Source of the DNA: Gaoshiqia sediminis
GTDB lineage: Bacteria; Bacteroidota; Bacteroidia; Bacteroidales; Prolixibacteraceae
Reading direction: 5' to 3'
Assembly: GCF_025907915.1 (NCBI RefSeq)
Contig: NZ_JAPAAF010000001.1
Coordinates: forward strand, 1 to 64,000
DNA: 64,000 bases
Below, one piece after another: positions 42,780-50,978 of the stretch. The stretch's first letter is position 1, and each line of letters starts with the position of its first letter. Below the pieces are notes generated by a model. The model was given only the letters and a program-made list of their open reading frames with translations. It made no database searches and was not told the origin of the DNA. Both the position numbers and the translations under genes were made by a program.

Positions 42780-43085
42780 CTACCAATGATGGCCGCTGGG
42801 AGAACATCTGGGGCCATTGTGATTTCCGTTGTTGTGGTGTTGGTTTTGATTTTGGTTTCGATTCTGGTTTCGATTCTGATTCTGATTTCTCTGGCTGTCA
42901 CCAATCTGGTATCCATTCCCATTGTTGCCATTGTTCCCGTTTGCTTGGGCACTGTTGTTTAGCAGAATCATCATGGTTGCAGCCGATACGGCAGCGTAAC
43001 CGGCTTTTTTAATAGCTTCTTTACGCGTCATCTTAGAGTCGTCATGAGCTGCAGTTTGTTTGTTTTCAAGGTTATCCTTTTTCAT
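42780..43085 (-). CDS. small exported Asn/Gln/His-rich peptide, candidate precursor
   Basis: This 101-residue protein has three parts: a polar leader (1-19, NKQTAAHDDSK), a segment TRKEAIKKAGYAAVSAATM plus MILLNNSAQA that looks like a signal sequence with an AQA cleavage site near residue 49, and a low-complexity core. The core has NGNNGNNGNG, then alternating RNQNRNQNQ, then HHNNGNHNGPRCSPSGHHW with one Cys and a terminal Trp. The coding DNA of the core is a tandem 12-base repeat (42840-42893), prone to length change. It stands divergent from a PqqD/HPr-kinase-like gene and a nucleotidyltransferase gene. The organisation resembles a precursor peptide with its modifying enzymes. Confidence 0.7.
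   Translation of the reverse strand: MKKDNLENKQTAAHDDSKMTRKEAIKKAGYAAVSAATMMILLNNSAQANGNNGNNGNGYQIGDSQRNQNQNRNQNRNQNQNQHHNNGNHNGPRCSPSGHHW
42840..42893. repeat. tandem short repeats coding the NQNRNQ core
   Basis: GGTTTCGATTCT and close variants repeat with 6- and 12-base periods, encoding the Asn/Gln/Arg run of the small peptide. In-frame slippage would change the core length without breaking the frame. Confidence 0.7.
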
Positions 43086-43324
43086 AGCTGTTGTATTTTG
43101 GGTTTGCGATTTGTTGACCGTGTTAAAAACTATATTTCTTTCAATACCGTTTGATTTGGATCAATTGGACTTAAGCTTACATTTCTAAAGCAATTTCGAA
43201 AAATCTGCTTCGCGGGGCAATGGGTATTTTCCCCCAAAAGCGCTTTCGCGATGTTTATGTTTGACGCTATATTCGGATGGATATCAAGTGTTTTTACTAC
43301 CCCGATGATTCTGTAAATAGTTTT

Positions 43325-43332
43325 TATATTTA
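43325..43332 (+). promoter_or_regulatory. candidate -7 box of the kinase-like gene
   Basis: TATATTTA matches TAnnTTTG at 5 of 6 fixed positions and lies 44 bases before the ATG at 43376. No convincing element was found for the divergent peptide gene in this 290-base gap. Confidence 0.3.
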
Positions 43333-43375
43333 ACTTGTCATTCACCAATCAGCTCAAGTTTAAAGGGGAATTTTC

Positions 43376-44515
43376 ATGGCGAAGGTCGCTTACGTAAAAA
43401 AGAAAATAGGGCAATCGTACCTGGTGTGGTTGCAGAACAGTAACTTGTATTTTCAGTTGGAAGAGCCAGCCTGGTTTGCTTTCAGGAAATTGGCTAAGCG
43501 GTACCGGGCAGAAACTATAGCTGTGGAATTTGGGCAGCGCTATGGGGTGAGTGTTGAGGAGAGCCTGGCTTTTGTTGCCGAAATGCGCGATCGGGTGGAG
43601 GAGTTCAATCAGGCGCCTGTGAGCGTTGAAAATGATTGTTCGGACATGGATATTTTTCGGAAGTATGTGTTTACCCCGATCTCCGTTCATCAGTATCAGT
43701 TTGGAACAAAAGTCGTTCGGTTTTCTTACGAAAAGGAAGGCTTGGTAAAGTACATCCATCCGTTGGTTGAGCATCTGGAAGTTGCTGCCGATCAACGGGA
43801 ATCCAGTAGTTTCGAATTATTTACCTGCGAGGGCAGGGTCGTATTCCGCTTGAATGGCGAGGTAAAGGGATACTGGGGTAAAGCGGACAGTGAATATACA
43901 AAAGGAAAAATTTTCCTGGAGTTGATCAATGTATTGCACGATAAGTCCGACTCCGATTGGTTGATGACGGTCCATGCCTCGGCCATTACCAACGGACAGA
44001 AAACGATTCTCTTCTCGGCCGAACCCGGTAGTGGAAAAACCACCATGGCTGCTATGCTCCAGGCTGAAGGATTTCAACTTATTTCTGACGATTTTGTGCC
44101 GTTCGATAAATATTCCATGCAGGCATATCCGTTTCCGATAGCCATGTCGGTTAAAGAGGGGGCTATGAAATTGATGGCTTCACTTTATCCGGATTTGGAA
44201 AATAGGCCGTTGCATTACGTTGGCCCGGAAAAGCAGGTGCGGTACTTACCGGTTGAGAACCACAAGATGAAAATGATATTTCCGGCCCATGAATTGGTTT
44301 TTATTAAATACGATCAGGAAGTTGATTTCCGGATGGTAAAGCTGGAGCCGATCCAGGCAATTAAAATGCTTCTCGACCAGATCTGGGTGCCGCCATCACC
44401 CGAAAATGTCGAGCTATTGTTTGATCGCCTGGAACAATTTTCATTTTATCAACTTGTTTATTCAAACAACCGCAAAGCATTGGATGCGATAAAACAACTG
44501 TTTGATCATGACTGA
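43376..44515 (+). CDS. PqqD-like domain fused to an HPr-kinase-like domain
   Basis: This 379-residue protein has two parts. Residues 1-80 look like a PqqD/RRE fold: beta-strands (YLVWLQNSNLYFQLEE), then helices (WFAFRKLAKRY, VEFGQRYGVSVEESLAFVAE). Such domains bind leader peptides of ribosomally made, modified peptides. Residues about 190-379 resemble HPr kinase, with Walker A AEPGSGKTT (215-223) and the acidic LISDDFVPFD that follows in HprK. Related kinases phosphorylate lasso peptides such as paeninodin. It overlaps the next gene by 8 bases. The likely substrate is the divergent small peptide, which is inference from position. Confidence 0.75.
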   Translation: MAKVAYVKKKIGQSYLVWLQNSNLYFQLEEPAWFAFRKLAKRYRAETIAVEFGQRYGVSVEESLAFVAEMRDRVEEFNQAPVSVENDCSDMDIFRKYVFTPISVHQYQFGTKVVRFSYEKEGLVKYIHPLVEHLEVAADQRESSSFELFTCEGRVVFRLNGEVKGYWGKADSEYTKGKIFLELINVLHDKSDSDWLMTVHASAITNGQKTILFSAEPGSGKTTMAAMLQAEGFQLISDDFVPFDKYSMQAYPFPIAMSVKEGAMKLMASLYPDLENRPLHYVGPEKQVRYLPVENHKMKMIFPAHELVFIKYDQEVDFRMVKLEPIQAIKMLLDQIWVPPSPENVELLFDRLEQFSFYQLVYSNNRKALDAIKQLFDHD

Positions 44516-45638
44516 TAAGGAGCTCTTCTTTTTCGCGGCAAAATGTCTTGCGCTGGATGAAAATACCGGTTTCAAAAATGAAATCATCAGCAATGCGCAA
44601 TCGGGCCGGGTTGATTGGCAGGATTTTGTTGCCTTATGCAGCAATCATCTGATCTTGCCCGCCATCTTTATCAAGTTCAAAACTCACCGGATACTTGAAC
44701 ATCTGCCAAACGAATTGACGGACTATCTGCAGGAAGTGTATGAGTTGAACGAGGTCCGGAACCGGGGAATTCTGGACCAGTTGCATGAGATTGTCGATGA
44801 ATTGAATAAGCGTGGGATTGCCCCGATATTTCTGAAGGGGGCAGCTTACTTGTTGGATGGGCTTTTCCCAATAATCGGTGAACGAATGTTGGGTGATATT
44901 GATTTTTTGGTGGAAGAAAAAAATTATCTGCTTTCGGCCTCCCTTTTAAAACAGGCTGGTTACCAGGAGGTGAAAGAAACGCCGGAGTATAAAGATATCA
45001 ACACGTTTAAGCATTATCCGTTATTGTTTCATCCGGCTCATGCCGCAACCGTTGAAATTCACCGGATACCTACCGATGAATCCTTTTTGGGTTGGTTCAA
45101 CGCCGAAATCCTTGATCGTGAAAAGATTGTCCCGGCATCGCTTACGGGCTGTTTCGTGCTGTCGGACAAGCATAAAATCGTGCATAACTTTATTCACAGT
45201 CAGCTTTCCAACGAAGGCTTTTTGTATGGTACCGTGTCGTTGCGCGAAATTTATGATGTGTACCTGCTTTCGAAAAGATTTCCATTAGAAAGGGTACTTC
45301 CCGAAATAAAATCGAAGCAAAAAGCCATTGCCTATTTTGCTTTGGCCCGGAACCTCCTGGGATTGGATGATTCCTTTTTTCGGCAAAAAAACCTTGCCTA
45401 CCGGATTCTTCGGAAAAGATTGGCCCTGCATATTGGCTCCCGACGATTTTATAACTTCTCCCGGGGTCTGATTTTTATCTTTCAACGGATATTTTCCGGT
45501 TACTTCGGACAAATTTTGAAAGCAATCTATTCAAAACAAAAACGACAGTATTTGAGCAGGCGCATCCGTAGCAGAAAATGGTATGGCGACCATGTTCGGT
45601 TATACACTGGTTTTTTCAGGCACCGAAAAAATAAATGA
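44508..45638 (+). CDS. nucleotidyltransferase family protein (NTP_transf_5 type)
   Basis: This 376-residue protein resembles the uncharacterised nucleotidyltransferase family PF14907: a helical N-terminal part, then PIFLKGAAYLLDGLFP, then the metal-binding pair Asp130/Asp132 in RMLGDIDFLVEE, then VEIHRIP and KIVHNFIHSQ. The C-terminus is strongly basic. The ATG at 44508 overlaps the end of the kinase-like gene, so translation is probably coupled. In lasso-peptide clusters, proteins of this family occur beside HPr-like kinases and modify the peptide (pseudomycoidin PsmN is the example I recall). No cyclase or leader peptidase gene is present here. Confidence 0.75.
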   Translation: MTDKELFFFAAKCLALDENTGFKNEIISNAQSGRVDWQDFVALCSNHLILPAIFIKFKTHRILEHLPNELTDYLQEVYELNEVRNRGILDQLHEIVDELNKRGIAPIFLKGAAYLLDGLFPIIGERMLGDIDFLVEEKNYLLSASLLKQAGYQEVKETPEYKDINTFKHYPLLFHPAHAATVEIHRIPTDESFLGWFNAEILDREKIVPASLTGCFVLSDKHKIVHNFIHSQLSNEGFLYGTVSLREIYDVYLLSKRFPLERVLPEIKSKQKAIAYFALARNLLGLDDSFFRQKNLAYRILRKRLALHIGSRRFYNFSRGLIFIFQRIFSGYFGQILKAIYSKQKRQYLSRRIRSRKWYGDHVRLYTGFFRHRKNK

Positions 45639-45667
45639 TTTTTCCCGGTGGGGAATTTAGCGCGTTG

Positions 45668-46060
45668 TCAATATCCTAATTCTTCGGCAATCGCCAATGT
45701 TTTGTCAATGATGGTTGAAATCTGGTCCGTAGCCGTGGCTTCCCAGATTTCATCATCAAGCTTTTTCAATTCAATAGTGTGTTTGGAGCCTTTATTGTCG
45801 AAAATTAATTTGCACAGCACGGTGCTTAAGGCTCGTTTACCCTCCAATTTTGGCCCGGGCACAAAAAATAAGTCATAGTTTTCCTGCATGGCATAGCCCC
45901 AGGGATCGCCTCCTTTGGTGCAAGTAAATGCAGCCCTCGCCAACGATTCGTAGCGCATGGAGGGTTCCGGATGGTTTTTCAGCAAAGGCAGGTGTTTATG
46001 TTTGGGAATGACGATCAAGTGGTTGTCATCCTGATTGCTGTTGTGAAACTTTTCTTTCAT
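45668..46060 (-). CDS. hypothetical protein
   Basis: This 130-residue soluble protein has no signal peptide or membrane segment. It contains an N-terminal His/Lys-rich part (HLIVIPKHKHLPLLKNH), a central stretch with Cys and Trp (FTCTKGGDPWGYAM) and an acidic C-terminal helix (TDQISTIIDKTLAIAEELGY). I do not recognise the family. It converges on the nucleotidyltransferase gene and lies 61 bases downstream of pcm on the same strand. Confidence 0.6.
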   Translation of the reverse strand: MKEKFHNSNQDDNHLIVIPKHKHLPLLKNHPEPSMRYESLARAAFTCTKGGDPWGYAMQENYDLFFVPGPKLEGKRALSTVLCKLIFDNKGSKHTIELKKLDDEIWEATATDQISTIIDKTLAIAEELGY

Positions 46061-46121
46061 GGGTAAAGCTGTTTGAAATTAGCATTCGAAAAAACGTTAA
46101 AATCCGGAACAAATTGAATTT

Positions 46122-46826
46122 TCATTCCTTATGGATGAAGGGCACAAAGCGGACTGGCGCCACGTTTAGTATTATCACTTTGCCGTTTTTCTTTTCAACT
46201 ACTTTCAGCGTTTGGATTTGGTGTTCTCCTCCTACGGGGATGACCATGATGCCGCCTTCTTTGAGCTGTTCGACCAACGGTTTTGGAATGGAGTCGGCTG
46301 CAGCTGTCACCACAATGGCATCAAAGGGGGCATGTTCTTTCCAGCCGGAATAGCCGTCGCCGGCTTTCACGTAAATGTTTTTATAGCCAAGGTTCAGCAG
46401 TAGTTCTTCGGCCTGGCAGGCCAGTTCTTCCACAATTTCGATGGTGTAAACCCAGGCGGTGATTTCGGCCAGCACAGCGGCCTGGTATCCCGATCCGGTC
46501 CCGATTTCCAAAACGTTATAATGGGGGCGGGGCTGGATTAGTTCGGTCATGTAAGCCACAATATAGGGTTGCGAGATGGTTTGTCCGTAACCAATGGGCA
46601 GGGGCTGATCGGCGTAGGCCAGTTGCCGGTAGGCCTCGGGAACAAAATGATGACGTTCCACTTTGCGCATGGCGGCCAACACGCCCCGGTGACTGATGCC
46701 GCGCGCCTCAATTTGCTGGTTCACCATTTGTTCCCGGGCTACGGCAAACCTGTCCTGTTGAAACGATATGCCCAGCAACAAAACCGGAATCCCACTGCAC
46801 ACTATCTTTAATAGACTGGGAATCAT
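46122..46826 (-). CDS. pcm: protein-L-isoaspartate O-methyltransferase with an N-terminal export-type segment
   Basis: Pcm methylates L-isoaspartyl residues in damaged proteins with S-adenosylmethionine. The SAM-binding motif VLEIGTGSGYQAAVLAEI and the family motifs REQMVNQQIEARGI, LPIGYGQTISQPYIVA and GGIMVIPVG are all present. I start at the ATG at 46826 (234 residues); an alternative lies 11 codons upstream. The N-terminus IPSLLKIVCSGIPVLLLGIS is a hydrophobic export-type segment that cytoplasmic Pcm lacks. If it is real, the enzyme faces the periplasm or is membrane-anchored, where SAM is not normally available. No operon partner. Confidence 0.9.
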   Translation of the reverse strand: MIPSLLKIVCSGIPVLLLGISFQQDRFAVAREQMVNQQIEARGISHRGVLAAMRKVERHHFVPEAYRQLAYADQPLPIGYGQTISQPYIVAYMTELIQPRPHYNVLEIGTGSGYQAAVLAEITAWVYTIEIVEELACQAEELLLNLGYKNIYVKAGDGYSGWKEHAPFDAIVVTAAADSIPKPLVEQLKEGGIMVIPVGGEHQIQTLKVVEKKNGKVIILNVAPVRFVPFIHKE

Positions 46827-46949
46827 GTTTTTTCTTTTTTTCTGAATGCAGAAGGCCAATGCCCTTCAATCAAGCCTTTTTACGGCAAACCACACGGGCT
46901 GGTTTGCCGGGAAGCTGGATTAATAAGGTCGCGGGAAGAAGGGGCAGGT

Positions 46950-47462
46950 TCAGCGTTTTATTTTCATGGCCGTTTTCAGATCACGTTCGGCTTGTTTGAG
47001 GTATTTGCGGGTCAGGCTGAAATGATCCAGGGTTTGCGTTAGCTGGATGTCGATATTTGAGGGTATTTGCTCGTCAAAGATCAGGGATAGGCTGTTGCGG
47101 GCCAGGCTCAGTGTCCGGATGGCTTCGTCCAAAGAGCTTTGAATTCGTTCAGCCAGTTGTTTTTCCGTTTCCAGTTTCATATTGCCGGCCAGGAAGGCGG
47201 CATCGCTGGTCAGGAAGGAAGCTTTCCGGGCGTTCATGTACAAGCTGTCCATGGCGGTTAGCGCTTCGTAGCTGTGAAATTTAATTTCCTCCAGGTCGGC
47301 AGCGCCATTGTAAAGGCTGAACAGGTTGGCGGCGGTTTGCGAGTGGTTCCAGGCCTGTCGGGTTAGCCGCAGTGTTTGCTCAAAACTGGGGTGGGGCGAT
47401 GTTTGTCCCGAAACCGAACTTACCAAAGTTATTAAAAGAAGGATGCCTGCCAGATATTTCAT
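46950..47462 (-). CDS. exported helical protein of unknown function
   Basis: This 170-residue protein has a typical signal peptide (LAGILLLITLVSSVSGQ, cleavage near 20). The mature part is all alpha-helical (TLRLTRQAWNHSQTAANLFS, LAERIQSSLDEAIRTLSLAR, LTQTLDHFSLTRKYLKQAER), probably a periplasmic helical bundle. I do not recognise the family. It lies between pcm and the lipid A acyltransferase gene on the same strand, 79 bases after the latter. Confidence 0.65.
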   Translation of the reverse strand: MKYLAGILLLITLVSSVSGQTSPHPSFEQTLRLTRQAWNHSQTAANLFSLYNGAADLEEIKFHSYEALTAMDSLYMNARKASFLTSDAAFLAGNMKLETEKQLAERIQSSLDEAIRTLSLARNSLSLIFDEQIPSNIDIQLTQTLDHFSLTRKYLKQAERDLKTAMKIKR

Positions 47463-47541
47463 TTTTTCAGAGACTGTTTAAGTTTTATTATTTGTTCCTA
47501 ACGGGAATTTTTAAACAGCTAATGTAGTCCTGTCCGTTTTT

Positions 47542-48453
47542 TTAGCCGTTGTAAACTGTTCTTGGAATTAATGGCGTGTGATCCGGGCGCTGGTGTTTCC
47601 AGCGTCGGTGCGACCAAAGCCAGTATTGTGGTGTTTCGCGGATGATGTTTTCCATGGTTTCCACGTATTTCATTAAAATGTTTTCGCCGGATTCTTTTGC
47701 AGGCTCCGCAAATAATTCAATGAAGTTAACCTCATATTTCCCGCGACCGGTTTTCCGTGTGTGATGAAAGAATACAGGTTGATTGGTTTTAACAGCAATT
47801 TTTTCCGGCCCGGAGAAGAAGGGGGTTTCCTGGTTCAAAAAGGTTGTCCAAAACTGGGTGGTTGGGGCGGGTGTTTGGTCGGCAGCCAGCCACAGGCAGC
47901 CGGGACGTCCACCTTTCCCAAATTGAATGGCGGTACGTGCCGAATGATTTACAGGAACGGAAATGCCGCCAAACCGTTCGCGCATATCCAATATAAAGCG
48001 CTCCATTTCCTGGTTGTCCCGAACCGGGTTGTAAATCATCAGTAGCTGGTGTTTGGCAATACGTTGTAAGCTGGCGCTCCATTCCCAATTATTGTAATGC
48101 ATTCCCAGTAAAATAATGCTTTTCCCGTCCAGACAATAGGCATTGGCTTTTTCCAATCCTTTAACGGTGATTCGTTCATCCAATTGGGCATCGGTCATCC
48201 GGTAAAGTTTTATGGCTTCCAGTGTCAAATCACAAAAATGACGGTAAAACTGCCGGGCGATATGGTCAATTTCTGCTTCGGTTTTTTCGGGGAACGACTT
48301 GCGCAGGTTGGTGTAAACTACCCGCTTTCGATAGCCAACAACGTAGAACAAAACCAGGTACATGAAATCGGAAATCAGGTAAATAACCCCAAACGGAAGT
48401 TGAGCAAAAGCTTTTAGCAGGACAACAAGGGAATTGTTCAATATCTTTGTCAT
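47542..48453 (-). CDS. lipid A acyltransferase, LpxL/HtrB family
   Basis: This 303-residue protein transfers a secondary acyl chain to lipid A or a related lipid at the inner membrane. It has the HX4E catalytic pair (His119, Glu124) in LLGMHYNNWEWS, an N-terminal membrane-associated helix (FGVIYLISDFMYLVLFYVVG) and the late segments WLAADQTPAP and YWLWSHRRWKHQ. Length and architecture are normal for the family. Which acyl chain it adds cannot be told from the sequence. Confidence 0.9.
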   Translation of the reverse strand: MTKILNNSLVVLLKAFAQLPFGVIYLISDFMYLVLFYVVGYRKRVVYTNLRKSFPEKTEAEIDHIARQFYRHFCDLTLEAIKLYRMTDAQLDERITVKGLEKANAYCLDGKSIILLGMHYNNWEWSASLQRIAKHQLLMIYNPVRDNQEMERFILDMRERFGGISVPVNHSARTAIQFGKGGRPGCLWLAADQTPAPTTQFWTTFLNQETPFFSGPEKIAVKTNQPVFFHHTRKTGRGKYEVNFIELFAEPAKESGENILMKYVETMENIIRETPQYWLWSHRRWKHQRPDHTPLIPRTVYNG

Positions 48454-48578
48454 GGGTGTTTCTTTGATTCGTGCAAATTTAAGATTTTTTTAAGAAGGGG
48501 CTTACCTTACTGTTGGGTAGAAAACGCAACTTTAGGGGTGGTTTGCGTTTATAAGTTCAAAACGAAAATAAAATCAGG

Positions 48579-49355
48579 ATGAAACGTATCATAACCGTTC
48601 TCTTATTGGTCGTCAGTTTAAGCAGTATGGCACAAGTTGAATATATTGCCCATCGGGGCGCCTCGTGCCTGGCGCCCGAAAATACGGTGGCTTCGGCAAA
48701 ACTTGCCTGGGAGCTGGATGCCGATGCCGTGGAAATTGATGTGCACCTTTCGAAAGACGGGCGAGTGATGGTTTGCCACGACAAAAATACCAAACGTACT
48801 ACCGGAGTTGATCTGAAAATCAGTGCGACGGTTGCTGATGAACTTCGGAAACTGGATGTTGGAAGCCGGAAGGGAAGTCAGTTTGTGGGTGAAATGCTTC
48901 CGGTAGTGGAAGAGATACTGGAGACTGTTCCCGCAGGTAAAAAACTAGTCATCGAAATAAAATGCGGCAGCAACATTCTACCGGCGCTGAAAAAGGCGGT
49001 TGACGAAAGCGGGAAAACCAACCAAGTTGTTTTCATTAGCTTTGGGTGGAAAGCGATCCGTGATACGAAAAAAGCTTTTCCGCAGAATGACTGTTACTGG
49101 CTGAGCGGCAGTCGAGGCGGGCTGGAACGAAAGATGAAACAGGCAGCTGCAATTGGACTCGATGGCGTAAACCTGCATCATCTGCTGATTGATGAAAAAG
49201 TAGTGGACGATGCCGCTCGCCTCGGCCTCGGTTTGCTAACCTGGACGGTGGACGACCCGCAGGAAGCCCGGCGCCTGGTTGCTTTGGGAGTGAAAGGCAT
49301 CACCACCAACCGACCCGCCTGGCTGAAACAGCAAATATCTTCGATTGATGATTGA
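48579..49355 (+). CDS. exported glycerophosphodiester phosphodiesterase
   Basis: This 258-residue GDPD-family enzyme has a short signal peptide (cleavage after SSMAQ, residue 19). Key residues are His25 and Arg26 (YIAHRGAS), Glu34 (APENT), Glu52 and Asp54 (VEIDVHLS) and His67 (VMVCHDKNT). The TIM-barrel later strands end with LLTWTVDDPQEA and GVKGITTNRP. It would hydrolyse deacylated phospholipids to glycerol 3-phosphate in the periplasm. It has its own start on the plus strand between two leftward genes. Confidence 0.93.
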   Translation: MKRIITVLLLVVSLSSMAQVEYIAHRGASCLAPENTVASAKLAWELDADAVEIDVHLSKDGRVMVCHDKNTKRTTGVDLKISATVADELRKLDVGSRKGSQFVGEMLPVVEEILETVPAGKKLVIEIKCGSNILPALKKAVDESGKTNQVVFISFGWKAIRDTKKAFPQNDCYWLSGSRGGLERKMKQAAAIGLDGVNLHHLLIDEKVVDDAARLGLGLLTWTVDDPQEARRLVALGVKGITTNRPAWLKQQISSIDD

Positions 49356-49455
49356 TGACCGGGATGGGAAAACTGGCCATTGGTCGTGGATGGCCTTTCC
49401 CCTGAATTTGGACAACTCGAAACTTGGAATTTGGAACTTGAAACCCCCACGCAAC

Positions 49456-50322
49456 TCACCTGGGCCGTGCAACCATAATGCCGGTGTACGACTTCCGGTT
49501 CATCAGCAGATCGGCCAACGGTTCTTCCGAAATAACCACTTTTTCGAGCGATGAAGAGGCATGCAACAGATGGATGCGGTTGTTTACGCGCACCAGGATT
49601 CCCGTATGACTGATGTCCAGTCCTGTAATTCGGGTGGTAAGGCCAACCAGGTCGCCTTCCTGTAAGTTGTCTTCAAAAAGCCTGATCTGCTCTTTTTTTA
49701 GGAAAACCTGTTTACGGGTAGAAATAACCGTTTCCTGTTGGACAATGAGGGGTACCAGTTCCGGGTTTTCTTTCAATACAGGATAGTTGTCCGGATGTGT
49801 TGACATGAAATTGACCATCCCGTCGAACGGCGATCCTATGTTGGTTATTGGCTCAGTTATCAGTCCTTTTTCACGGTTGTCGTAAATCCAGTCGCTGAAA
49901 TAATGCAGCCGCGAAAGATAGCCATCACGTTTTCCGTCGCGATAGCGGATTTTTTCCAGGTTGCGGACGAAGGTGGCAAAATTGCCCTCTCCCGATTTCA
50001 GGGAAATAGCCAGCGCCAGACAATTTTCGACAAAGGTGGTGCAATCCATTTCGCGCAGGTTGACAACCAGTTGCTCGTCTTTCCCGTTTTCCAGCGTATA
50101 GGCTACATAGCGAGTTCCCAGAAAGGCTTTCCCAATGGAGGCGGTTAGCAAAGGTACCGACATTTTTTCTGCAGAAAACCGTTTTAGCAGTTTTTCCAGG
50201 ATCACCCGGTCTTCGCTGGTTGTGATGACTTGTTCCGGTTGTAAATCAGTTTTCTGGGCTCCTGTTTGGCAAGAGTGTCCGATAATATACAGCATTAAAA
50301 GGAAAGCCAACTTTGGAAGCAT
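49456..50322 (-). CDS. DUF1460 amidase-like exported protein
   Basis: This 288-residue protein belongs to the DUF1460 family, NlpC/P60-like cysteine amidases thought to act on peptidoglycan peptides. It has an N-terminal export signal ending near IIGHSCQTG, where Cys18 may be a lipid attachment site although the lipobox is not canonical. The likely catalytic Cys94 is in LREMDCTTFVEN, and His is in LDISHTGILV near 240. A LLHASSS segment follows. Location is probably periplasmic or outer membrane. Structural work on a Bacteroides member supports N-acetylmuramoyl-L-alanine amidase-type activity, to my recollection. Confidence 0.85.
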   Translation of the reverse strand: MLPKLAFLLMLYIIGHSCQTGAQKTDLQPEQVITTSEDRVILEKLLKRFSAEKMSVPLLTASIGKAFLGTRYVAYTLENGKDEQLVVNLREMDCTTFVENCLALAISLKSGEGNFATFVRNLEKIRYRDGKRDGYLSRLHYFSDWIYDNREKGLITEPITNIGSPFDGMVNFMSTHPDNYPVLKENPELVPLIVQQETVISTRKQVFLKKEQIRLFEDNLQEGDLVGLTTRITGLDISHTGILVRVNNRIHLLHASSSLEKVVISEEPLADLLMNRKSYTGIMVARPR

Positions 50323-50486
50323 GCCTTAATTTTTTCCTGAAAGTACAAATTTATTGGCATGGTTGGGTAGGGTAAGTTTCTTTTAAATCGGAATAAGAGT
50401 GAAAATGGAAAGAATTTCCTTAACTTTTTCGGATTTTATTGAAGAGAGAATATGCAGGCCGAATGTAGTACCAAACGTTTTGGAAG

Positions 50487-50978
50487 TTGACAACGCAGGA
50501 ATTTAAACAGTTGTTTGACCGCTATTTTGATGCGGTGCGCAGTTACATTTACTACCGCTCGGGCGATCAGGAATTGGCAACCGATATCGCGCAGGATACG
50601 TTTATGCGGCTTTGGGAGAAGCAAATTGCCTATCACCCGAAAGAAAATGTAGGATTGATTTACAAGATAGCATCGGATCTGTTTATCAGCAGGTATCGCC
50701 GTCAGGTGGTCGAACAAAATTACCGAAAGGAAATAACGCTTCACTATAACGAAGAAAATTCGCCCGAGGAACAGATGCAATACGGCGAGTTGAAAGAAAA
50801 ATACGAACTGGCCCTGGCTCAATTATCGGAAAAACAGCGGGTGGTTTTTCTGATGAGCCGCACAGAAGGACTGAAGTACTATGAAATTGCCGAACGGCTG
50901 GGCTTGAGTGTGAAAGCCGTTGAAAAGCGGATGAACCACGCCTTAAGTGCATTAAAAGAGAAATTGCAATTGTCATGA
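50487..50978 (+). CDS. ECF-type RNA polymerase sigma factor
   Basis: This 163-residue sigma-70 family protein has region 2 (LFDRYFDAVRSYIYYRSGD, DIAQDTFMRLWEK) and region 4 (LSEKQRVVFLMSRTEGLKYY, EIAERLGLSVKAVEKRMNHA) and no region 3, as ECF factors do. The start is a TTG at 50487; no ATG or GTG is near enough to give a complete region 2. Its stop overlaps the start of the FecR gene (ATGA). Together with the TonB receptor downstream it forms a surface-signalling unit in which ligand binding outside activates the sigma factor. Confidence 0.9.
   Translation: MTTQEFKQLFDRYFDAVRSYIYYRSGDQELATDIAQDTFMRLWEKQIAYHPKENVGLIYKIASDLFISRYRRQVVEQNYRKEITLHYNEENSPEEQMQYGELKEKYELALAQLSEKQRVVFLMSRTEGLKYYEIAERLGLSVKAVEKRMNHALSALKEKLQLS

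Noticed and set aside
43130-43348. 72-codon minus-strand frame between the peptide and kinase-like genes (TTG/GTG start)
   Set aside because: It fills the divergent promoter region, lacks an ATG and has no recognisable family. A second peptide cannot be excluded, but evidence is too weak.
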